A stretch of 14,044 bases of DNA from Nocardioidaceae bacterium (GTDB taxonomy: Bacteria; Actinomycetota; Actinomycetes; Propionibacteriales; Nocardioidaceae). The notes below the pieces were generated by a model that ran no database searches, was not told the DNA's origin, and saw nothing but the letters and a program-made list of their open reading frames with translations. Numbering within the stretch: the first letter of the stretch is position 1; each line of letters opens with the position of its first letter. Below, piece by piece: positions 7,710 through 13,747 of the stretch. The stretch covers positions 1-14,044 of the forward strand of contig JAOPXA010000294.1 in assembly GCA_025965395.1 (NCBI GenBank). Reading direction: 5' to 3'. The position numbers and the translations under genes were made by a program.

Positions 7710-10309
7710 TCCGGAGGAGTGCGACGAAGCCGCACCAGATCGGCAAGGTCGGCGTCGGTGAGCTCGGTCAAGGTGCCGTCACCGCCATTGACCACGGCGT
7801 CGGCGAGGTCGCGCTTGGCCGCGATGAGCACGGCGATCGACTCCTCGACGGTGCCCTCGGTGATGAGCCGGTGCACCTGCACCGGCTTGGTCTGCCCGAT
7901 GCGGTAGGCCCGGTCGGTGGCTTGATCCTCGACCGCGGGGTTCCACCACCGGTCGAAGTGGATCACGTGGTCGGCCCGCGTCAGGTTGAGACCCACACCC
8001 GCTGCCTTGAGGGACAGGATGAAGACTGGCACCTCGCCCGCCTGGAAGCGGTCGACCATCTTCTCGCGTTGGAGCACCGTGGTGCCGCCGTGCAGGAACA
8101 GATGAGGCACCCCCCGCTCGGTCAGGTGGCGCACCAAGAGCTCGCCCATCTGGACGTACTGGGTGAATACCAGAGCGGCGCCGTCCTCGGAGATGATCGT
8201 GTCAAGCAGCCCATCAAGCGCCGGGATCTTGCCCGAGCGCCACGGAATCTGACCGTCGTGCTCGTGGAGGAACTGTGCCGGGTGGTTGCAGATCTGCTTG
8301 CACTGAGTCAGGAGCTTGATGATCAAACCCCGCCGCTCGATGCCTTTGGCGCGTGCGATCGTCGCGAGCGCTTCGCGTACGACCGTCTCGTAGAGCCCCA
8401 CTTGCTCCCGCGTCATCGGCACGCGCAGATCGGTCTCGGTCTTGGCGGGCAGCTCTGGAGCGATGCCTGGGTCGGACTTGCGGCGTCGCAGCACAAAGGG
8501 AGCGATGACCGCGGCAAGCTCGCGGGCCCGTTCGGTATCGCCGTACCGCTCGATCTGCCGGGCCCAGCGGTCGCGGAAGTCCTCGAGCGTGCCGAGCAGC
8601 CCCGGCGTGGCCCAGGTGAGGATCGACCACAGCTCCGTGAGGTTGTTCTCGACCGGGGTCCCGGTCAGTGCGACGCGGGCTCCGGCGGGAATCGTGCGCA
8701 GTGCGCGAGCCGTCGACGCGTGCGGATTCTTGATCTGTTGGGCCTCGTCGGCCGCGACGAGCCCCCAACCGGGCGAGTGGACTGCGAGCGTGGCGGCGTC
8801 CGCCCGCATCGTGCCATAGGTCGTGAGGACGAATCCGCTGGTCGCAGCATCGAGTGAGCGCCGGTTTCCGTGAAATCGGTGCACCGGGACGCCCGGGGCG
8901 AAGCGGCGGATCTCGCGCTCCCAGTTGCCCAGAACCGAAGTCGGGCACACGACCAGAGTCGGTGCTTGCTGGTCAGCGTCGTTGCGCTGGAGGTGCAGGG
9001 CGATGAGCATGATCGTCTTGCCCAGGCCCATGTCGTCGGCGAGGCAGACGCCAAGCCCGAGGTCGGTCATCCGGTGAAGCCAGCGGAACCCCTCGAGCTG
9101 GTAGTCGCGCAGCCGCCCGGCCAGCGCAGCCGGTTGCGGGACCGGTGAGGCTTGGTCGCGGCCAGCAAGGCGGACACGGAGGTCGTCGAGCCACCCCTCG
9201 GTCTGGAACTCGTACGAGATCTCGTCCACGACGACGGTCCCGCTGACCAGCGCCTCGATGGCTTGCCCCGGTGGCAGGGTGAAGGCGGGTCGCAGCCGAG
9301 CGGCAGCGATCGTGGCCGGATCGACCAGCACCCATTCGTCGCGCAGCCGCACCAGCGCGTGGTTGGCGCGAATCAGGTCGTCCAGCTCGTCGTTGCCCAG
9401 GGCCACGCCTCCGATGGCCAGGCGCCAGTCGAACTCGAAGATCTGCCCGCCGCCGAAGATCGCCTCGCCTGACGATGTCGTGGCCTTCGCGCGTACGACG
9501 GCCTGTGACTCCAGCGTGCGGACCACTTCGCGTGGCCAGTAGGTCGCGATGTTGGTCTCGGCCAGTCCGGTCACGACTGTCGCGGAGCTCAGCTCACTCA
9601 GCTCGGTGATGTCGAGACGCGTGGGCCCAAGGGCGAGGTTGTCGACGAGCCGCAGCGCCGTCGGCCACACCAAGCCCAGACGTTCGAGTCGGCCGGTGAC
9701 CTCGATCCGTCGCCCGATCAGCGCGTGGTCGGGGTCGTTCCACACCTGATGTGCGGTAGCGACGGGTTGCGTCGGGCCTTCGGGGTGGAGCCAGATGGTC
9801 GCGTGAGCGACGGTGCCGTCCGAGTTCTCGGCGAACTCGACGTGCAGGCCTATGGGTATCGGCGGCTGGGTGACTTGATGGCGGGCAAGACGATCGTAGA
9901 GCTCTTGGCGTGCCTTGGCCTTGGGGTCGCTGCGCGGCCCTGGTGCGAGTGAGCCCAAGGCTCGCAGGAACGTGTCGAGGTACGTGCGCGACGTCTCGGC
10001 CGGGTATGGCAACGCATACGCCGCGCTGTGGAGCTGTGCCATGTCGAGGCTCGACGTATGTGCCGTGGTGCCGCGCGCGAGCATCCGTACGGCGACGATC
10101 GCGGCACCCGACCACGCGACGACGCTTGCGTGCGAGGCCGGGTCGCGGGCCGCGTACGTGAGGACCGTGAGTGCGTCCACCGGGGTGACTCGCATGTCGT
10201 CGTGGCCTGGGGGAGCGCGAAACACGAACCGCGCCTGGCCCTCGGCATCACCTGGTTCGAAGTCCACCGGGTAGCGCGCCAGGAAGCGCAGATCGGCGGG
10301 GACAGTCAC
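7706..10309 (-). CDS. SNF2-family ATP-dependent helicase/translocase, paralogue 2
   Basis: An 867-aa SNF2-type translocase, clearly a paralogue of the protein ending at 1439. The N-terminal 395 residues are moderately similar (shared RYPVDFE near 13, RDEWVLVDPATI near 323). The motor domains are far closer: LRDYQLEGFRWL (400-411), Walker A DDMGLGKT (425-432), motif II DEAQ (521-524), LTGTPVENNLTELW (548-561), FVLRRRKSD, VFTQY and motif VI DQATDRAYRIGQT, where a Tyr replaces the His of paralogue 1. The GTG at 10309 starts inside the stop codon of the upstream monooxygenase gene (GTGA overlap), so translation is probably coupled and the promoter lies before that gene. The 3' end is 11 bp from the convergent multidomain gene. 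The family is firm; substrate and pathway are unknown. Confidence 0.93.
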   Translation of the reverse strand: MTVPADLRFLARYPVDFEPGDAEGQARFVFRAPPGHDDMRVTPVDALTVLTYAARDPASHASVVAWSGAAIVAVRMLARGTTAHTSSLDMAQLHSAAYALPYPAETSRTYLDTFLRALGSLAPGPRSDPKAKARQELYDRLARHQVTQPPIPIGLHVEFAENSDGTVAHATIWLHPEGPTQPVATAHQVWNDPDHALIGRRIEVTGRLERLGLVWPTALRLVDNLALGPTRLDITELSELSSATVVTGLAETNIATYWPREVVRTLESQAVVRAKATTSSGEAIFGGGQIFEFDWRLAIGGVALGNDELDDLIRANHALVRLRDEWVLVDPATIAAARLRPAFTLPPGQAIEALVSGTVVVDEISYEFQTEGWLDDLRVRLAGRDQASPVPQPAALAGRLRDYQLEGFRWLHRMTDLGLGVCLADDMGLGKTIMLIALHLQRNDADQQAPTLVVCPTSVLGNWEREIRRFAPGVPVHRFHGNRRSLDAATSGFVLTTYGTMRADAATLAVHSPGWGLVAADEAQQIKNPHASTARALRTIPAGARVALTGTPVENNLTELWSILTWATPGLLGTLEDFRDRWARQIERYGDTERARELAAVIAPFVLRRRKSDPGIAPELPAKTETDLRVPMTREQVGLYETVVREALATIARAKGIERRGLIIKLLTQCKQICNHPAQFLHEHDGQIPWRSGKIPALDGLLDTIISEDGAALVFTQYVQMGELLVRHLTERGVPHLFLHGGTTVLQREKMVDRFQAGEVPVFILSLKAAGVGLNLTRADHVIHFDRWWNPAVEDQATDRAYRIGQTKPVQVHRLITEGTVEESIAVLIAAKRDLADAVVNGGDGTLTELTDADLADLVRLRRTPPD

Positions 10310-10602
10310 ACGAGAGGGTCGTGGCTGAGCTCGAGAATCTGGGCAGGAGCGGAGCGGTATGCACCGGCGGTTGCGGCGGCAGCCGCCATGTGGGGCGACG
10401 AGGCATGCGCAGCGAGGTCTTCGTGTGATTCCCAGAGCTCGAGAACGACAAACTGGTCGGGCTCACCGACCACCTGGTGCAGGTCATATTGAATGCAACC
10501 CTGCTCGGCTCGCACGATCGGCACGAGCTCGGCGAATGCTTCTATCTGCTGACTCCCCATGCCGGGGTTTGTCGTGATCAGGACTGCGAGTCGAACGGTC
10601 AT
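10306..10602 (-). CDS. Antibiotic biosynthesis monooxygenase (ABM/YgiN-like) small protein
   Basis: A 98-aa dimeric alpha/beta-barrel type protein. The ABM pattern is clear: VRLAVLITTNPG at the start, then EQGCIQYDLHQVVGEPDQFVVLELWES (33-59) and HASSPHMAAA (66-75). Family members oxidise quinols or polyketide-like compounds without a metal or flavin, or degrade haem, and many have unknown substrates. It is the first gene of a two-gene unit with SNF2 paralogue 2, overlapping it by 4 bp. ATG 10602 has no Shine-Dalgarno but follows a good -10 box by 7 nt, which suggests a leaderless mRNA. Why a small oxygenase should be coupled to a helicase is not evident; co-transcription may simply reflect gene packing. 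Confidence 0.85.
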   Translation of the reverse strand: MTVRLAVLITTNPGMGSQQIEAFAELVPIVRAEQGCIQYDLHQVVGEPDQFVVLELWESHEDLAAHASSPHMAAAAATAGAYRSAPAQILELSHDPLV

Positions 10603-10639
10603 GGCGTCGACACTATCCGGTGGAACTGACCGGGTCCAT
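10603..10639 (-). promoter_or_regulatory. Leaderless-type promoter of the monooxygenase-helicase unit
   Basis: Reading the minus strand, TGGACC (10639-10634) and TAGTGT (10615-10610) are separated by 18 bp, a fair sigma-A/HrdB-like pair. Transcription would begin about 7 nt further, at or next to the ATG at 10602, consistent with the absence of a Shine-Dalgarno. Confidence 0.45.
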
Positions 10640-10659
10640 CAATGCCGACCGCGTGAAAG

Positions 10660-10673
10660 CTACCGTCGGGTAG
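10660..10673. repeat. Short dyad CTACC-GTCG-GGTAG in the divergent intergenic region
   Basis: Five-bp perfect arms around a 4-bp centre. It lies between the divergent monooxygenase and 57-aa genes, upstream of both promoters, where an operator could act on either. No regulator family is assigned. Confidence 0.35.
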
Positions 10674-10693
10674 GGATGGCCTGGGCACGAACA

Positions 10694-10711
10694 TGAGGCT
10701 AACCTCAGATT
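10694..10711 (+). promoter_or_regulatory. Palindrome overlapping a -10 box: possible DtxR/IdeR-like operator
   Basis: TGAGG-CTAA-CCTCA (10694-10707) has perfect 5-bp arms. TAACCT at 10700-10705 fits an actinobacterial -10 box with a start near the ATG at 10712, so the small gene may be leaderless. The core AGGCTAACCT is identical to ten consecutive bases of the actinobacterial iron box; counted by hand, 13 of 19 consensus positions match. The -35 region is weak. An iron-dependent repressor is a plausible but unproven reader. Confidence 0.35.
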
Positions 10712-10885
10712 ATGGACGACACCACATTCGAGATCGACCCCTCGCAGGTCGCCGCAGCGTCCAAGCTCTTCCCGGCATCGCTCAAGACGGTGCCGGTCAA
10801 GCCCGGTGATACGGACCTGAAGTTCTTGGCCGAGGGCAAGGGCGACTTCAGCGACCACTGCTGGGACGAGAACGGCCACCTCTAG
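10712..10885 (+). CDS. Small protein of 57 aa, unknown function
   Basis: An ORF with typical codon use (G or C at most third positions), beginning MDDTTFEIDPSQVAAASKLF and ending GDFSDHCWDENGHL. It is acidic, soluble, and has one Cys and one Trp near the C terminus; there is no signal peptide or membrane helix. I do not recognise the family. The start is supported by a TANNNT -10 box 7 nt upstream and by absence of a Shine-Dalgarno, as for a leaderless gene. It is divergent from the monooxygenase and convergent, 13 bp stop-to-stop, with the isopenicillin-N-synthase-like oxygenase. A modest conserved protein is the simplest reading. A ribosomal-peptide precursor with its tail modified by the neighbouring oxygenase is a speculative alternative. 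Confidence 0.6.
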   Translation: MDDTTFEIDPSQVAAASKLFPASLKTVPVKPGDTDLKFLAEGKGDFSDHCWDENGHL

Positions 10886-10902
10886 TACGGGCTTGGCCCT
10901 AC
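10885..10902. terminator. Small hairpin spanning two convergent stop codons
   Basis: GTAcGGGC (10885-10892) pairs with GCCCTAC (10896-10902) around TTG with one bulged C. It includes the last base of the plus-strand TAG and the minus-strand TAG. It could act as a bidirectional end signal; there is no T run, so support is moderate at best. Confidence 0.35.
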
Positions 10903-11945
10903 TTCTGACTTGATTGCAGCACCCGCGCGGCTTCGCGCGTTGCGTCCGTGTTGGCGACGCCAGCCCGTGAGCCGTTGAGCTTGGCGGTGATGTGCTCGGC
11001 CACAGTGACCGGCACATACAGATTGGGATGAGTCTCGTCGACGCATGACGGGAGGGTCTCAATGGTCGCGTCCGAGTTTCCGTCGTGGAAGAACGCGGCC
11101 GAACGGCGCCGTTGGATCGTGCCGTCGACAAGCGGCGGCTTGACGCGGTGCAGCGTCGACATCCACCTCTCGTTGGTCCAACGCGCGGTGAGGTCTCCGA
11201 GGTTGATCAGCAGCGCACCGTCGACGGGAGTGACGTCGTTCCAGGAGCCGTCGCTGGCCAGCACCTGGAGCCCTTTGACCTGGTCGGCCCAGAGCACCGT
11301 GACAATCCCGAAGTCGGTGTGCTCGCCCATGCCGGTCAGGTCACCGTCGATCGCGACGTCGGTGCCCTCGGGAAGCGCGTAGTTGTTCATCCGGAGCACG
11401 TCGATCGAGTGGCTCGTGAAGGTGTCGAAGTAGCCGACCGGAAGGCCGAGCGCGTCGGTGAAGATCCGCACCATGGTGTGGGCGACGCGTGACGCATCGC
11501 GGAAGTAGGCACGTACCTGGGGCTCGAATGAATCGGACTCGAGCGGCCACACGTTTTCGGCGTAGTAGTCCTCGTCGACGTTGAACTGCAGGTAGTCGCG
11601 TGCCGTCGCACCGACGTTGAAGGCCTCGAAGAAGTCATTCATGCGCGTCGCGGACTCGACCCCCAGACTCAGGCTCAGCGACTCTGACTTGGGCGGGGTG
11701 TAGCCGCGGTTGAGCTCGGGCGGGAGCTTGTAGGCCTTCTTGGCCCGCAAGGGGAGCGAGAAGAACTCGTCCATCGCGGCGCCCAGGCCCTCGGTCACCG
11801 ACTCGGGAATGCCGTGACCGACGATCTGCATGAAGCCGACCTCGGTGCATGCCTTGTCGATCTGGCGGGCGACTTCGTCGCGGGCTCCGATCGAGCCGCC
11901 GAGTGTGTAGGCCGAAATATCGATGATGGGTACGTCTAGTGACAT
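10899..11945 (-). CDS. Isopenicillin-N-synthase-like Fe(II)/2-oxoglutarate-dependent oxygenase
   Basis: A 348-aa non-haem iron oxygenase. The N-terminal DIOX_N-type domain begins VPIIDISAY and contains GFMQIVGHGI (37-46) and NRGYTPPKSESLS (79-91). The jelly-roll core carries the iron triad: His209 and Asp211 in GEHTDFGIVTVL, and His266 in STLHRV. Arg280 and Ser282 (RxS) would bind the 2-oxoglutarate carboxylate, which argues for a 2-oxoglutarate enzyme over true isopenicillin N synthase. It is cytosolic. The substrate cannot be read from sequence; relatives modify small metabolites, amino acids and peptides. ATG 11945 has AAGGAG 11 nt upstream (11962-11957). It is monocistronic on the minus strand with a long upstream region and faces the 57-aa gene. 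Confidence 0.88.
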   Translation of the reverse strand: MSLDVPIIDISAYTLGGSIGARDEVARQIDKACTEVGFMQIVGHGIPESVTEGLGAAMDEFFSLPLRAKKAYKLPPELNRGYTPPKSESLSLSLGVESATRMNDFFEAFNVGATARDYLQFNVDEDYYAENVWPLESDSFEPQVRAYFRDASRVAHTMVRIFTDALGLPVGYFDTFTSHSIDVLRMNNYALPEGTDVAIDGDLTGMGEHTDFGIVTVLWADQVKGLQVLASDGSWNDVTPVDGALLINLGDLTARWTNERWMSTLHRVKPPLVDGTIQRRRSAAFFHDGNSDATIETLPSCVDETHPNLYVPVTVAEHITAKLNGSRAGVANTDATREAARVLQSSQK

Positions 11946-12202
11946 CAGAATCAGATCTCCTTGTTGCTCATCCCTGAATGAGGTTCTGGAGGTGTCCGTT
12001 ATCGCGGCCTTGGCCGAGTCTCTCGTTGTGCTCCATACAATCTGACGCTAACGAGGCGGGATTTCGGCGGGATTACAACGCTGCAACTCTTCGCATTACT
12101 TTGTGACGAGTTTCATGGTTACATTTCGGACTCTTTAATTAGTTCTCGCAAACGCCCAACGTGGGCGCGAAGTGTTCGGGGCATGACTCCCACCCCTCGG
12201 GG
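11946..12202. other. Intergenic control region between the oxygenase and the cold-shock gene
   Basis: No gene is supported here. The stretch is AT-richer than its surroundings around 12090-12170. It contains the oxygenase ribosome-binding site, the GGCGGGATT direct repeat (12055-12074), and two copies of TCGGGGCATGAC at 12176-12187 and 12197-12208. The single long forward ORF crossing 12161-12535 is the antisense shadow of the cold-shock gene. Confidence 0.6.
12045..12074 (-). promoter_or_regulatory. Direct repeat next to a possible -10 box of the oxygenase
   Basis: On the minus strand, AATCCCGCC occurs at 12074-12066 and 12063-12055, an 11-bp period. Four bp further is TAGCGT (12050-12045), a possible -10 box; no recognisable -35 box exists where the repeats lie. 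This layout suits a promoter that depends on an activator binding tandem half-sites. The predicted leader is about 90 nt. Confidence 0.3.
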
Positions 12203-12208
12203 CATGAC
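12176..12208. repeat. 12-bp direct repeat TCGGGGCATGAC with 21-bp period
   Basis: Two perfect copies at 12176-12187 and 12197-12208, spaced by two helical turns. They lie immediately beyond the cold-shock terminator. Confidence 0.6.
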
Positions 12209-12238
12209 AAAGGGCCAGGAGCAATGCTCCTGGCCCTT
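12207..12238 (-). terminator. Rho-independent terminator of the cold-shock gene
   Basis: The arms AAGGGCCAGGAGC (12210-12222) and GCTCCTGGCCCTT (12226-12238) pair perfectly over 13 bp with a 3-nt loop. On the minus strand the stem is followed by TTTGT. It starts 31 nt after the cold-shock stop codon. This is the strongest terminator in the window. Confidence 0.9.
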
Positions 12239-12268
12239 CGCCTACTCAGATTGAGTAGCTACTCAGAT

Positions 12269-12472
12269 TTAGAGAGGGCGAATGTTCGACGCCTGAAGAC
12301 CCTTGGGGCCCTGCTCGACATCGTATTCAACCTTCTGGTTGTCTTCGAGGGTACGGAATCCGTTGGACTGGATGGCCGAGTAGTGTGCGAACACGTCAGC
12401 GCTTCCGTCTTCGGGGGCGATGAATCCAAAGCCCTTTTCAGCGTTGAACCACTTAACGGTACCTGTTGCCAT
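12269..12472 (-). CDS. csp: Cold-shock protein (CspA/CspB family)
   Basis: A 67-aa single OB-fold protein that binds single-stranded RNA and DNA and acts as an RNA chaperone. It starts [18 protein letters not shown], with RNP1 KGFGFI (13-18) and RNP2-type VFAHYSAI (27-34), and ends [11 protein letters not shown]. Length and motifs are canonical. The ATG at 12472 has AAGGAG 8 nt upstream. The frame stays open for 28 codons further upstream, but those lie in the leader and have no family similarity. The gene is monocistronic, with a promoter about 140 nt upstream and a strong terminator 31 nt downstream. The long structured leader is a known feature of cold-regulated csp mRNAs. Paralogue assignment (cspA versus another copy) cannot be made here. 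Confidence 0.95.
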   Translation of the reverse strand: MATGTVKWFNAEKGFGFIAPEDGSADVFAHYSAIQSNGFRTLEDNQKVEYDVEQGPKGLQASNIRPL

Positions 12473-12611
12473 AATATTTACTCCTTGGAGAGCGATTTCC
12501 CATCCGTGACTTTCACGGCGAGCGTCGCGAGGTGAGTCCAACTTCATAAGGGACAAACCACCCGGCTCCGGGCGTTCGAACTCTCAAAAGATTTCCTGCA
12601 CTTGCAACTTC
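12473..12611 (-). promoter_or_regulatory. Long structured 5' leader of the cold-shock mRNA
   Basis: From the predicted start to the ATG is about 140 nt. It contains a perfect 6-bp hairpin CCGTGA-TCACGG with a 3-nt loop (12504-12518) and a CCCG-GAGC-CGGG stem (12561-12572). The ribosome-binding site lies in CTCCAAGGAG (12490-12481), where CTCC could pair with GGAG if the surrounding structure allows. Temperature-dependent folding is an inference from the csp family. Confidence 0.5.
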
Positions 12612-12647
12612 GTTACCTAGCGTAGTGCATTGGTGGTCATGTGTTAA
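12612..12647 (-). promoter_or_regulatory. Promoter of the cold-shock gene
   Basis: On the minus strand, TTAACA (12647-12642) and TACGCT (12624-12619) are spaced exactly 17 bp. Five of six -35 bases match TTGACA and the -10 fits TANNNT. The start would be near 12612. It lies between the exonuclease stop codon and the cold-shock gene, so the latter is independently transcribed. Confidence 0.6.
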
Positions 12648-12690
12648 GTCGAAGCCGCACATTCGTGTCCCGGGCGCGGCGCGGCGAAGC

Positions 12691-13488
12691 TCAGAGGGCG
12701 TAGCGAACCGACAGCGGCGCGTGATCAGACCAGCGCTCTGCCCAGCTCGCCGCGCGGTGCACAACGGCGTCGGATGCCACGGCTGCCATCTCGGGAGTGG
12801 CCATCTGGTAGTCGATGCGCCAGCCCGTGTCGGTGTCGAAGGCCTGGCCGCGCATGGACCACCACGTGTAGGGGCCGGGGATCTGGCCGGCGAGCTGGCG
12901 ATGTACGTCGACCCAGCCCAGCTCGCCGAAGAAGCGGTCGAAGTAGGCGCGCTCCTCGGGCAGGAAGCCGGCCTTCTTGACGTTGCCCTTCCAGTTCTTG
13001 ATGTCCAGCTCGGTATGACCGACGTTGAGGTCGCCAGTGATGATCGCGTGGTCGGACGACGCGCGAAGCTCCGCCATCCGGACGGCCATCTGGTCGAGGA
13101 ACCGATATTTGTCTACCTGGCGCGGAGTGCCGAGCTCGCCCGAGTGGACGTAGGCGGAGACCACGGTGAGGGTCCTGTCGCCCTGGACGGTCACATCGGC
13201 TTCGATCCAGCGGCCGCTGTCGTCGAAATAGTCGTCGCCGTTGCCGATGCGCACGGCGGTCTGCGGATCCTTGGTCAGGATGGCGACGCCTGCGCGGCCT
13301 TTGGCGGCCGCTTCGGTGTGCGCTACGTGGTAGCCGGCGTCAGCCGTGATCTCGACAAGGATGTCGTCGGGTGCTCGTACTTCTTGCAGGGTGATGATGT
13401 CGGCGCCCCGTTCGGCGAGCCACTCACCCATACCCTTTTTGTAGGCTGCGCGGATTCCGTTGACATTGACCGTGACGAGTTCAAGCAC
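12691..13488 (-). CDS. xth: Exodeoxyribonuclease III / AP endonuclease
   Basis: A 265-aa exonuclease III family enzyme of base-excision repair, which nicks at abasic sites and removes 3' blocks. The endonuclease/exonuclease/phosphatase core is complete: NVNGIRAA with Asn8, LQEVR with Glu36, SAYVHSGE with Tyr113, GDLNVGHTELD with Asp153 and Asn155, GWRIDYQMA with Asp226, and the terminal SDHAPL with His256. No key residue is missing. The start is a GTG at 13488, giving the standard MLELVTVNVNG beginning. It is divergent from the Trm112-like gene with only 41 bp between starts, so their promoters must overlap. The protein is cytosolic and probably housekeeping. Confidence 0.95.
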   Translation of the reverse strand: MLELVTVNVNGIRAAYKKGMGEWLAERGADIITLQEVRAPDDILVEITADAGYHVAHTEAAAKGRAGVAILTKDPQTAVRIGNGDDYFDDSGRWIEADVTVQGDRTLTVVSAYVHSGELGTPRQVDKYRFLDQMAVRMAELRASSDHAIITGDLNVGHTELDIKNWKGNVKKAGFLPEERAYFDRFFGELGWVDVHRQLAGQIPGPYTWWSMRGQAFDTDTGWRIDYQMATPEMAAVASDAVVHRAASWAERWSDHAPLSVRYAL

Positions 13489-13529
13489 GCCGACGATCTT
13501 TGCATACCGAAAGTGGCAGGATGGACACC

Positions 13530-13733
13530 ATGGCTCTTGACCCCGAACTCCTTGCGATCCTTGTATGCCCTCAGGACCGTGGCGACCTGATCCACGTCGA
13601 GGGCGAGTTCTTCTACAACCCGCGACTGCGTCGGGCCTACCCGATCCGCAATGACATCCCCGTCATGCTGATCGACGAGGCGCGTGACGTTGATGAGGCC
13701 GAGCACCTCGCGATCGTCGCCGCGCACGCCTGA
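13530..13733 (+). CDS. Trm112-like small protein (UPF0434 family)
   Basis: A 67-aa protein with the Trm112/UPF0434 signature LLAILVCPQDRGDL (7-20), a YNPRLRRAYPIRNDIPVML block (38-56), and a short acidic/Ala tail. In eukaryotes and archaea Trm112 activates RNA and protein methyltransferases; the bacterial role is unclear. The usual pairs of zinc-binding cysteines are reduced to a single Cys, so zinc binding is unlikely. ATG 13530 gives the common MALDPELL start with AGGA about 8 nt upstream; ATG 13521 is an alternative adding three residues. It is divergent from xth and ends 5 bp before the convergent DUF1304 gene. Confidence 0.85.
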   Translation: MALDPELLAILVCPQDRGDLIHVEGEFFYNPRLRRAYPIRNDIPVMLIDEARDVDEAEHLAIVAAHA

Positions 13734-13747
13734 GCGATCTACATCGC
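13734..13747. repeat. Small dyad at a convergent junction
   Basis: GCGAT (13734-13738), a CTAC loop, and ATCGC (13743-13747). It overlaps the minus-strand stop codon and follows the plus-strand stop codon directly. It is too short to be called a terminator alone. Confidence 0.3.

Noticed and set aside
7871..8857. 328-codon forward ORF
   Set aside because: It is antisense to SNF2 paralogue 2 in the same relative frame as the shadow in paralogue 1, so its likeness to that shadow is inherited from the helicase.
12101..12130. Possible GlnR box (GTAAC, GAAAC and GTCAC on the minus strand)
   Set aside because: The motifs occur at 8- and 7-bp steps, not the 11-bp steps of real GlnR sites.
12473..12556. 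In-frame N-terminal extension of the cold-shock protein from 12556
   Set aside because: The family begins at MATGTVKWF, which has the good ribosome-binding site. The extension has no similarity and lies in the leader.
12625..13590. 321-codon forward ORF across the exonuclease gene
   Set aside because: It is antisense to xth, whose catalytic motifs are all intact on the minus strand, and it also overlaps the Trm112-like gene start.
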